NCBI GenBank assembly: GCA_910588885.1
Contig: CAJUSQ010000113.1
Span: 1-8,908, forward strand
DNA: 8,908 bases
Direction: 5' to 3'
Source of the DNA: an uncultured Lachnospiraceae bacterium
Lineage (GTDB): Bacteria > Bacillota > Clostridia > Lachnospirales > Lachnospiraceae
The position numbers and the translations under genes are program-made. Numbering within the stretch: position 1 is the stretch's first letter; the number at the start of each line of letters is the position of its first letter. Below are positions 1-5,768 of this stretch, in pieces. The notes beneath the pieces are model-generated. The model was not told the DNA's origin, did not search any database, and was given only the letters and a program-made list of their open reading frames with translations.

Positions 1-189
1 AAACTGCTTCATTACTTCATAAGCCGTATCCTGATAGGACAGCTTGGACAGCCGTTCCAGGGAAACCGGCAATTTCGGAATCTCTTCCGGCACAAAAAGT
101 CCTCCGTCCACTGCAAGCCCTTGCAAAATGGCCTGGGACGCGGTGACCTTTTCCTGATTATTTCTTGTACTTTTGTATAATAAGTCCAT
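1..189 (-). CDS. thrC: Threonine synthase, N-terminal part (runs off the window)
   Basis: The first 63 codons are visible; the gene continues past base 1. The translation begins MDLLYKSTRNNQEKVTASQA and includes the stretch QGLAVDGGLFVPEEIPKLP, which matches the conserved N-terminus of threonine synthase (the usual form is RGLAPDGGLFVPE). The family is a pyridoxal-phosphate enzyme of the cytosol that converts O-phosphohomoserine to threonine. The PLP lysine lies beyond the window, so catalysis cannot be checked. I chose the ATG at 189 because AAAGGA (198-203) lies 8 nt upstream. An in-frame ATG at 198 would overlap that site and add only MKK. A perfect-consensus promoter lies directly upstream, with no T-box or long leader. 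The gene is divergent from the AP2/HNH-like gene at 335. Confidence 0.9.
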   Translation of the reverse strand, partial: MDLLYKSTRNNQEKVTASQAILQGLAVDGGLFVPEEIPKLPVSLERLSKLSYQDTAYEVMKQF

Positions 190-229
190 TTTTTTCATCC
201 TTTACTTTTTTCTTTCTTGAGCCTTTTCT

Positions 230-258
230 ATTATAAAAGCTTTCTTTTCCGCTGTCAA
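230..258 (-). promoter_or_regulatory. Perfect-consensus sigma-A promoter of thrC
   Basis: On the minus strand TTGACA (258-253) is followed by exactly 17 nt and then TATAAT (235-230), so both hexamers match the consensus completely. Transcription should start near 223, giving a leader of about 34 nt. That is too short for a T-box or attenuator. Expression is therefore expected to be high unless a repressor acts here. Confidence 0.85.
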
Positions 259-261
259 TGT

Positions 262-289
262 TTGCTTTTTGGCCGGATTGTGGTATCCT
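262..289 (+). promoter_or_regulatory. Candidate promoter of the AP2/HNH-like gene
   Basis: TTGCTT (262-267), a 16-nt spacer and TATCCT (284-289) form a moderate sigma-A match about 45 nt before the start codon. Its -35 box is only 3 bp from the divergent thrC -35 box. The two polymerases would therefore compete, or share one regulator. The match is weaker than the thrC promoter. Confidence 0.4.
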
Positions 290-334
290 ATAGGCAGCTG
301 CAAATTATTTTTCACCCAAAACAGGAGGCTTTTC

Positions 335-1138
335 ATGCTGCCAGGCGTATATACCGCACGAAAAAAAAACGGCTCCCTTTATTACAGAGCCAGCATCACC
401 CATCAAAATAAGCACATCAGCCTGGGAAGCTATGATACGGAAGACCTGGCCCATCAGGCTTATCTGCAGGCCCAGCTGCTCCTGACTTCTTTTGAACTCA
501 CACTGGATTCTGCGGAAGCAATGCCGGGAGCCCTGCTTTTCGAAAAAAAGGTTTCTCTTCTGAATTTTCGGGACAACCGGATCTATTTTAAGAACCCGAT
601 TTATTTGAAGCAGAATTATTTTTTATATTATATTGCCCCTCATGACGAACTGAAGTTCGACGTCGACGACCTTTTTTACTATTCCAGCCATAAAATCATG
701 CGCCGGAAGGGCCATCTCTTTGTCAGTGATTACGGGATGCAGGTCAATATCCTGTCCCGCTACGGCATTAAAAATTTCGCCGTCGCCGGAAGGGATTACC
801 TCTTTGTAAACGGAGATCCAACGGATTTCCGCTATTCCAACCTGGAAGTAATCAACCGCTATTACGGGGTTTCCCGGGTCCTTGTAAACAACCAGCCCCG
901 TTACAAGGCCCGCATCCATCTGACCGGAAACCACATCCTGGGAATCTATCCCACCGAGGAGCAGGCCGCCATCGCCTATAATAAGGGGGTAGACCTGGCC
1001 CGCAGCTCTGGCATTTCCAAAAGCTTCACCACCAATTATATCCCGGAGCTTTCGCCCCGGGACTACGCGAAGATCTATACTCAACTGGAGCTTTCGCCGA
1101 AATATTTGGAATACTTAAAACAGTTGGCATCTTCATAA
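335..1138 (+). CDS. AP2-like / degenerate HNH-like / AP2-like protein
   Basis: This is a 267-aa protein. The ATG at 335 was chosen because AGGAGG (323-328) lies 6 nt before it. The upstream in-frame ATG at 269 falls in the probable promoter. Residues 4-47 (GVYTARKKNGSLYYRASIT, then ISLGSYDTEDLAHQAY) have the layout of an AP2 DNA-binding domain. Residues 178-223 (GVSRVLVNNQPRYKARIH, then GIYPTEEQAAIAYNKG) repeat it. Between them, residues 153-174 (GRDYLFVNGDPTDFRYSNLE) resemble the end of an HNH homing endonuclease (typically HHINGDPTDNR..NL). Phe-Val stands where the catalytic His is expected. HNH plus AP2 is a known pairing in phage-type homing endonucleases. I infer a DNA-binding protein that has probably lost nuclease activity, perhaps a regulator. 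No signal peptide or membrane segment is visible. The actual function is unknown. Confidence 0.6.
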   Translation: MLPGVYTARKKNGSLYYRASITHQNKHISLGSYDTEDLAHQAYLQAQLLLTSFELTLDSAEAMPGALLFEKKVSLLNFRDNRIYFKNPIYLKQNYFLYYIAPHDELKFDVDDLFYYSSHKIMRRKGHLFVSDYGMQVNILSRYGIKNFAVAGRDYLFVNGDPTDFRYSNLEVINRYYGVSRVLVNNQPRYKARIHLTGNHILGIYPTEEQAAIAYNKGVDLARSSGISKSFTTNYIPELSPRDYAKIYTQLELSPKYLEYLKQLASS

Positions 1139-1139
1139 T

Positions 1140-1167
1140 TTTTATAATAATCATGATTATTAAAAAA
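1140..1167. repeat. AT-only palindrome in the convergent gap
   Basis: TAATAATCATGATTATTA (1145-1162) is a perfect 18-bp palindrome. It extends to 1140-1167 with a single A/A mismatch, ending in a T-run on one side and an A-run on the other. It lies between the convergent ends of the AP2/HNH-like gene and leuD, so it could be a weak bidirectional terminator. The stem has almost no GC, however, so termination would be poor. A protein-binding site is the alternative. Confidence 0.5.
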
Positions 1168-1195
1168 TTCATAACAATCAGAGCTGCAGAAAAAC

Positions 1196-1684
1196 TTACG
1201 CCTTACTGTTAATGTAATTTACCAGGCCCTCCGCCGCAATAATCTTCTGCATAAACTCCGGAAATGCCTGTCCCTGATAGGTTTCCTGCTTTGTCAGATT
1301 GGTAATCACGCCGCTGTCAAAATCAACTTCCACCTGATCCCCCGCTTCTATGGCTTGGGCTGCCTTCGGGCATTCAATAATCGGAAGCCCGATATTTATG
1401 GCGTTCCGGTAAAAAATCCGGGCAAACGTTTCTGCGATCACACAGCTGACCCCCGCCGCTTTAATGGCGATCGGCGCATGTTCCCGGGAGGAACCGCAGC
1501 CGAAATTCTTGGTGGCCACGATCAGATCCCCTTGTCCTACCTGATTCACAAACTCCTTGTCGATGTCTTCCATACAGTGGGATGCCAGTTCCTTTGGATC
1601 CGAAGAATTCAGGTATCTTGCCGGGATAATGACATCGGTGTCCACATTGTCACCATATTTAAATACACGTCCGCATGCTTTCAT
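1196..1684 (-). CDS. leuD: 3-isopropylmalate dehydratase, small subunit
   Basis: This 162-aa protein is the swivelling small subunit that pairs with LeuC. Together they isomerise 2-isopropylmalate to 3-isopropylmalate in cytosolic leucine synthesis. Visible family marks are GDNVDTDVIIPARYL (11-25), the substrate-binding loop NFGCGSSREHA (60-70) and FARIFYRNAINIGLP (87-101). The length fits the short LeuD form found with the 420-aa LeuC. The start at 1684 has AGGAGGA (1691-1697) 6 nt upstream. The gap to the leuC stop is 21 nt, so the two genes should be co-transcribed and translated in step. Related dehydratases that act on citramalate, dimethylmalate or homocitrate share these motifs. The leucine assignment is therefore likely but not proven by sequence alone. 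Confidence 0.92.
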   Translation of the reverse strand: MKACGRVFKYGDNVDTDVIIPARYLNSSDPKELASHCMEDIDKEFVNQVGQGDLIVATKNFGCGSSREHAPIAIKAAGVSCVIAETFARIFYRNAINIGLPIIECPKAAQAIEAGDQVEVDFDSGVITNLTKQETYQGQAFPEFMQKIIAAEGLVNYINSKA

Positions 1685-1705
1685 TTTCTTTCCTCCTAGA
1701 TCATT

Positions 1706-2965
1706 TTAAAGCCGGTCCGGGCCCGACAATTTTCCGGTCAGGGCGCTTGCTGCCGCAACGGCCGGGCTTGCCAGATAGATTTCGGAATCCACATGGCCCA
1801 TCCGCCCCACAAAGTTCCGGTTCGTGGTGGAAACACAGCGTTCCCCTTCCGCCAAAATCCCCATATAGCCGCCCAGGCAGGGCCCGCAGGTGGGGGTGCT
1901 CACAACGGCCCCGGCTTCGATAAAGTCCCTAATATAGCCCTGTTCCATGGCATCCAGGTAAATCCTCTGGGTAGCCGGGATAATGATGCATCGTACTCCT
2001 TTGGCAACCTTCTTCCCCCGCAGGATTTCCGCTGCCGCCCGAAGGTCATCCAGCCGGCCGTTGGTGCAGGAGCCGATTACAACCTGGTCGATGGGGATCT
2101 CTCCCACTTCGTCAATAGTCCTCGTATTTTCCGGAAGGTGCGGGAATGCCACCGTAGGCTTCAGGGCGCTTAAATCAATGGTATACTCTGCCGTGTATTC
2201 CGCATCCGGATCTGCACGGTATACCGTAAAATGCCGTTTCGCATGTGCGCAGAGATAGTCCATTGTCCGCTGGTCCACCGGGAAAATCCCGTTTTTCCCG
2301 CCGGCTTCAATAGCCATATTGGCAATGGTGAAGCGGTCGTCCATCGACAGGCTGGCAACGCCTTCCCCGCCAAATTCCATGGACTGGTACAAGGCGCCGT
2401 CCACCCCGATCATCCCGATAATATGAAGGATCACGTCTTTCCCGCTCACATATTTGCCCAAGGATCCCACCAGATTAAATTTGATTGCAGAGGGCACCTT
2501 AAACCATGCTTTTCCCGTTGCCATCCCGGCTGCCATATCCGTACTGCCCACCCCTGTGGAAAAAGCCCCCAGGGCGCCGTAGGTACAGGTATGGGAATCC
2601 GCACCGATGATTACGTCTCCCGGAAGCGTCAGGCCCTGTTCCGGCAGCAGCGCATGTTCGATCCCCATTTCTCCCACGTCAAAAAAATTCTTGATCTTAT
2701 GCTTACGGGCAAATTCCCGGACACATTTACAATGCTGAGCCGATTTAATATCCTTATTGGGCACAAAATGATCCATTACAAGGGCAATCTTATTCTCATG
2801 AAATACATGGTTGGTTTTCATTTTCTCCATTTCGTGAATGGCCACCGGAGAAGTAATATCATTTCCCAGTACCAGGTCCAAATCTGCCTCAATCAGCTGG
2901 CCCGCATGAACCGAATCCAGGCCGGCATGGGCCGCCAGAATCTTTTGCGTCATTGTCATTCCCAT
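1706..2965 (-). CDS. leuC: 3-isopropylmalate dehydratase, large subunit
   Basis: This 419-aa aconitase-family protein carries the 4Fe-4S cluster of isopropylmalate dehydratase. The cluster ligands are visible as Cys300 in GSCTNGR and Cys360 and Cys363 in TCGPCLGG. GADSHTCTYGALGAF (121-135) and NRNFVGRMGH (382-391) are also typical. The length matches the shorter HacA-like LeuC rather than the roughly 466-aa enterobacterial form. The start at 2965 (MGMTMTQKILAAHAG) is supported by AGGAGG (2975-2980) 9 nt upstream. It forms a two-gene unit with leuD and is divergent from a LysR-type gene, which probably controls it. leuA and leuB are absent from the window. A paralogous dehydratase role (for example dimethylmalate or citramalate) remains possible. 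Confidence 0.93.
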   Translation of the reverse strand: MGMTMTQKILAAHAGLDSVHAGQLIEADLDLVLGNDITSPVAIHEMEKMKTNHVFHENKIALVMDHFVPNKDIKSAQHCKCVREFARKHKIKNFFDVGEMGIEHALLPEQGLTLPGDVIIGADSHTCTYGALGAFSTGVGSTDMAAGMATGKAWFKVPSAIKFNLVGSLGKYVSGKDVILHIIGMIGVDGALYQSMEFGGEGVASLSMDDRFTIANMAIEAGGKNGIFPVDQRTMDYLCAHAKRHFTVYRADPDAEYTAEYTIDLSALKPTVAFPHLPENTRTIDEVGEIPIDQVVIGSCTNGRLDDLRAAAEILRGKKVAKGVRCIIIPATQRIYLDAMEQGYIRDFIEAGAVVSTPTCGPCLGGYMGILAEGERCVSTTNRNFVGRMGHVDSEIYLASPAVAAASALTGKLSGPDRL

Positions 2966-2992
2966 TTTCCATATCCTCCTAGTATTTTACTG

Positions 2993-3022
2993 TTGCTATT
3001 GTACCATAATAGATACTATAAT
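2993..3022 (+). promoter_or_regulatory. Candidate lysR promoter overlapping the leuC promoter
   Basis: TTGCTA (2993-2998), an 18-nt spacer and a perfect TATAAT (3017-3022) lie about 60 nt before the LysR-type start codon. The predicted start, near 3029, falls inside the dyad at 3027-3041. The -10 element of leuC lies within the spacer on the other strand, so the two promoters occlude each other. Confidence 0.5.
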
Positions 3023-3026
3023 AGAA
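2998..3026 (-). promoter_or_regulatory. Candidate leuCD promoter with extended -10
   Basis: On the minus strand TGGTACAAT gives an extended -10 element, with the hexamer TACAAT at 3003-2998. The -35 position at about 3026-3021 reads only TTCTAT, which is poor. A weak -35 behind a good -10 is what an activator-dependent promoter looks like, and the neighbouring gene is a LysR-type regulator. The start would be near 2991, giving a leader of about 26 nt with no room for a T-box. Confidence 0.5.
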
Positions 3027-3041
3027 ATACATATTAAGTAT
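3027..3041. promoter_or_regulatory. T-N11-A dyad, probable LysR-family binding site
   Basis: ATACATATTAAGTAT is an inverted repeat (ATAC, TA, TA, GTAT; one mismatched pair) with the T-N11-A spacing typical of LysR-type sites (T3028, A3040). It lies just upstream of the weak leuC -35 region and across the predicted lysR start site. That is the classic arrangement for activating the target and repressing the regulator gene. A second, poorer dyad (ATAG-N3-CTAT, 3009-3019) could be the activation half-site. Confidence 0.5.
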
Positions 3042-3080
3042 ATTTATTATAAAAATTAGTTATAGCAGAAGGGGATTACC

Positions 3081-3974
3081 ATGAATCAAACTTTAGCCTC
3101 CTATAAAATTTTCTATGCCGTTGCCAATGCCGGCAATATTTCCCGGGCGGCAAAGGAGCTGTACATCAGCCAGCCCGCCATCAGCAAATCCATCCAGAAG
3201 CTGGAGGAAAGCCTCGGCGCCAAGCTTTTTTCCCGCAGCTCCCGGGGTGTGGCCATGACTCCGGAAGGAGAACTCCTGTTCTCCCATGTGAAATCCGCCT
3301 TTGACACCCTGTCCCTGGGAGAAGAAAAGCTGCGCCGCTCCATCCAGCTGGGCGTCGGCCATCTGTCCATTGGGGTCAGCTCCACCTTGTGCAAATATAT
3401 CCTCCTTCCCTTTTTGAAGGATTTTATCCGCCAATATCCCCATATCAACATCTCCATTGTCTGCAAATCCACCAGCCATACCTTACGGCTCCTGGAGGAG
3501 GAAAAAATTGACATCGGGCTGGTGGGAGAACCGGAATCCCTGAAAAACCTGGTTTTTTCTCCCCTTCAGGAAATTGAGGATATTTTCGTAGCCACCAGGG
3601 AATACCTTCACAACCTGCGGCTGCGGGGCGTTCCCAAGAATCTGATTTTACAGAATTCCACCTTGATGCTTTTGGATAAGGAAAACGTGACCCGCCAGTA
3701 CATTGACGATTACTTTCTGGAGCATCAGATTCCCATCCAGGACTCCATTGAGATTTCTTCCATGGATCTGCTAATCGAATCCTCCAAAATCGGCCTGGGT
3801 GTGGCCTGTGTCATCAAAGATTTTGTAAAAGAAGAATTAAATGAAGGGACACTTCTGGAAATTCCCTTAAGTGTCCCTCTGAACAAGCGAATGGTCGGCT
3901 TTGCCTATCATCAGAATATGCGGCAGTCCAAACCGTTGGAAAGCTTTCTGCGGTTTTGCGGGCGGCAGGGGTAG
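3081..3974 (+). CDS. LysR-type transcriptional regulator, divergent to leuCD
   Basis: This 297-aa protein is a standard length for the family. Residues 1-60 form the winged helix-turn-helix, with the recognition region SRAAKELYISQPAISKSIQK (21-40). The linker helix follows, and then a two-lobed effector domain from about residue 93. The start at 3081 has AAGGGG (3069-3074) 6 nt upstream. LysR-type proteins usually act as tetramers and control a divergent neighbour in response to a pathway metabolite. Here that neighbour is leuCD, and a T-N11-A dyad lies between them. I infer that it regulates leucine synthesis, with an isopropylmalate-type effector plausible but not shown. It ends 6 bp from the convergent chemotaxis gene, with no convincing terminator between. 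Confidence 0.9.
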   Translation: MNQTLASYKIFYAVANAGNISRAAKELYISQPAISKSIQKLEESLGAKLFSRSSRGVAMTPEGELLFSHVKSAFDTLSLGEEKLRRSIQLGVGHLSIGVSSTLCKYILLPFLKDFIRQYPHINISIVCKSTSHTLRLLEEEKIDIGLVGEPESLKNLVFSPLQEIEDIFVATREYLHNLRLRGVPKNLILQNSTLMLLDKENVTRQYIDDYFLEHQIPIQDSIEISSMDLLIESSKIGLGVACVIKDFVKEELNEGTLLEIPLSVPLNKRMVGFAYHQNMRQSKPLESFLRFCGRQG

Positions 3975-3980
3975 CGGACC

Positions 3981-5693
3981 TTATCCGGTCTGTTTCACCT
4001 GCAGAAGCACCGCTTCCAGGCCGGAAGCCGCTTCATTCAGATCCCGGATTTTTCCGCTGATATTGCCCACGCTCTCTGTAATGTGATAAACCTTCGTAGC
4101 CACAATTTCGGTGGCAGAGGAGCTGTCTTTGGCAATGCTGGTAATATTATGTACGGAATCTAAAATTGCGGAGGAGGACTGGTCGGCATTTGCGGCAAAC
4201 CCGTTCAGCTCCTCCATAATAACTGCAAATCCCTGCATCTTTTCCGCGTTTTGACGCATGTTTTCTATCATAGTCCCATAGTCCTGATTTACGTCTGAAT
4301 CCACAAACTGCAGAAGCTGGTTGGCGGAATCGATCAGCCCCAGCACGGACTTCTGCACCAGGGAGGTCACCGTCTGGATCTTCTCCACATTTTTTCGGGA
4401 ATCCATAGCCAACTTGGAAATCTCGGAAGCTACCACCGCAAAACCCTTTCCGGCTTCGCCTGCACGGGCTGCTTCTATGGAAGCATTCAGCGACAGCAGG
4501 TTCGTCTGTTCTGCAATTTCCAGAATGGAGCCGGACATTTCATCAATCTGTACCACGGATTTTGCATCTGCCAGGTATTTCTGCAAGGTTCCCCGCAGCT
4601 CCCCAAAGGTGTCCAGCATATTCTGCTGGGCCTTGGCCATATGCGCACTGGCTTCTGTCATTTCCCGGGCTGACGCATGAACCATTTCCCGGCAGCTGGC
4701 TGTCCGGCGGCTTACATTTTCAATGTCATCTGCAACCGACTGTACCTTGGCATCCACCTCAATACAGGTTTCTGCCGTCCCTTCCGTCTGGGCAGAAAGC
4801 TCCTGGGCTGCTGCCGCCACATTCTGGGTTGCATCGTTCAAAGACCGGATCTCGCCGGTACAGTGCTCCAAGACTTCCGTCATGGTATCATTGGCGTTTG
4901 CAATTACCAAAAGTGTGGCCCCCAGGGACTGGTTGGCTTCATTCAAGGCTGCGCCCAGGCTCCCGAATTCATCTCCGGCACGGACTTCCAGCCGATTTTC
5001 CAAATCCCCTTTTTTCAGGGCTTCTGCAAAGGATTCCATCTTCCGCACCATTGTAATCATATAACGGCTGATCACCACCGCAATCACTGCCGCAATGATA
5101 CAGGCTACGACCATCAAGATCAAAAAGGCAATCTGTGCCTTCCCGGAATATTCCCTTGCTTCCTTCGAAACGGAATGGATCTGCTCATTGCTGTAGGTAA
5201 TCAAATCTCCCAGGATCTCATTGATTTCATTCTGAAGAGGAACATATTCGTTATAGGTTCTTTGCGCTTTCACATAATTCTTATTTTCCGCATAATTTAT
5301 GATATCCGTAATTTGCTGGTCGGTCTGCGCAACCTTTTCCAAAAACCCATCTATGTATTCCCGGGTCTTTGCATCCACGTAATCCTCATGGCTTAAAAAA
5401 CGGTTCATCAGCTCTTCGTTCCGGGCAATCCTGGTCAAAGCGTCGTTCTTGTATTCCTCCATCTCCAAACTATAGCCGATATTGGTAACGATGCTTAAAT
5501 CCGCTGAAATCAGCGCTGCATTGGTCTGCACCTGCTCCAGCGTCTCACTTACAGTTGTTGCATATTCCAAAACTTCTGCATAATCCTGATTGGTCTTCTT
5601 CATCGCCGACATCAGGCCAACCCCCAGTACCAGCAGGCAAAGCAGAATTACTGCAAATCCCAGAAAAAGCTTCTTAGAGATACTGAACCTCAC
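3981..5693 (-). CDS. Methyl-accepting chemotaxis protein
   Basis: This is a 570-aa membrane chemoreceptor, counted from the GTG at 5693. In order it has TM1 (about 10-30), an extracellular helical sensor domain (about 32-186, four-helix-bundle type), TM2 (about 188-210), a HAMP linker (about 211-264), and a long cytoplasmic coiled coil. The conserved hairpin tip is at 392-422 (EIAEQTNLLSLNASIEAARA, then GEAGKGFAVVA), where CheA and CheW dock. The ligand is unknown, and there is no C-terminal CheR-tethering pentapeptide. The GTG has no good ribosome binding site. A well-placed AAGGGG instead serves an ATG at 5746 in another frame, so the true N-terminus is probably longer by about 18 residues (see 5690-5746). 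The gene follows the LytR-CpsA-Psr gene and is probably in its operon. Confidence 0.9.
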   Translation of the reverse strand: MRFSISKKLFLGFAVILLCLLVLGVGLMSAMKKTNQDYAEVLEYATTVSETLEQVQTNAALISADLSIVTNIGYSLEMEEYKNDALTRIARNEELMNRFLSHEDYVDAKTREYIDGFLEKVAQTDQQITDIINYAENKNYVKAQRTYNEYVPLQNEINEILGDLITYSNEQIHSVSKEAREYSGKAQIAFLILMVVACIIAAVIAVVISRYMITMVRKMESFAEALKKGDLENRLEVRAGDEFGSLGAALNEANQSLGATLLVIANANDTMTEVLEHCTGEIRSLNDATQNVAAAAQELSAQTEGTAETCIEVDAKVQSVADDIENVSRRTASCREMVHASAREMTEASAHMAKAQQNMLDTFGELRGTLQKYLADAKSVVQIDEMSGSILEIAEQTNLLSLNASIEAARAGEAGKGFAVVASEISKLAMDSRKNVEKIQTVTSLVQKSVLGLIDSANQLLQFVDSDVNQDYGTMIENMRQNAEKMQGFAVIMEELNGFAANADQSSSAILDSVHNITSIAKDSSSATEIVATKVYHITESVGNISGKIRDLNEAASGLEAVLLQVKQTG

Positions 5694-5746
5694 CTTTGAG
5701 GTACGGGCTCTTTTCCCCGCTCCTGCATTTCCTTCTCGCTATTCAT
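5690..5746 (-). other. Out-of-frame 5' end of the chemotaxis gene (indel or -1 frameshift site)
   Basis: An ATG at 5746 with AAGGGG (5757-5762) 10 nt upstream opens an 18-codon frame beginning MNSEKEMQERGK. It ends at TGA (5692-5690), overlapping the GTG used for the chemotaxis protein. A -1 shift at GGGGAAAA (5718-5711) would give MNSEKEMQERGKRARTSK running straight into VRFSISKKLF. That is a believable basic cytoplasmic tail before TM1. In the reading frame the run is G GGA AAA, a -1 slippery heptamer. Eight nt later comes a 5-bp stem (ACCTC/GAGGT, 5702-5698 with 5691-5687). A one-base homopolymer indel explains it equally well. A short leader peptide coupled to the GTG is a third possibility. 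Confidence 0.6.
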
Positions 5747-5768
5747 AATTTCATTTCCCCTTCTTTTC

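Noticed and set aside
190..334. Possible T-box or riboswitch upstream of thrC
   Set aside because: The predicted transcript leader is only about 34 nt, with no specifier hairpin, T-box sequence or terminator.
623..1084. Long open frame on the minus strand inside the AP2/HNH-like gene
   Set aside because: It has no ribosome binding site or recognisable family, and the plus-strand frame has clear AP2-like domains. It is a shadow frame.
2231..3037. 268-codon open frame on the plus strand across leuC
   Set aside because: It lies antisense to a fully conserved LeuC and translates to a Cys/His-rich sequence without known motifs. It is a shadow of high-GC codons.
3975..3995. Hairpin CGGACC-TTATCC-GGTCTG followed by TTTC between the LysR-type gene and the chemotaxis gene as a terminator
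   Set aside because: The stem is 6 bp with a G-U pair, a 6-nt loop and only three T residues, and it overlaps the chemotaxis stop codon. It is too weak to call.
4562..5396. Several plus-strand open frames antisense to the chemotaxis gene
   Set aside because: None has a ribosome binding site or a family motif, and the minus strand encodes a complete chemoreceptor.
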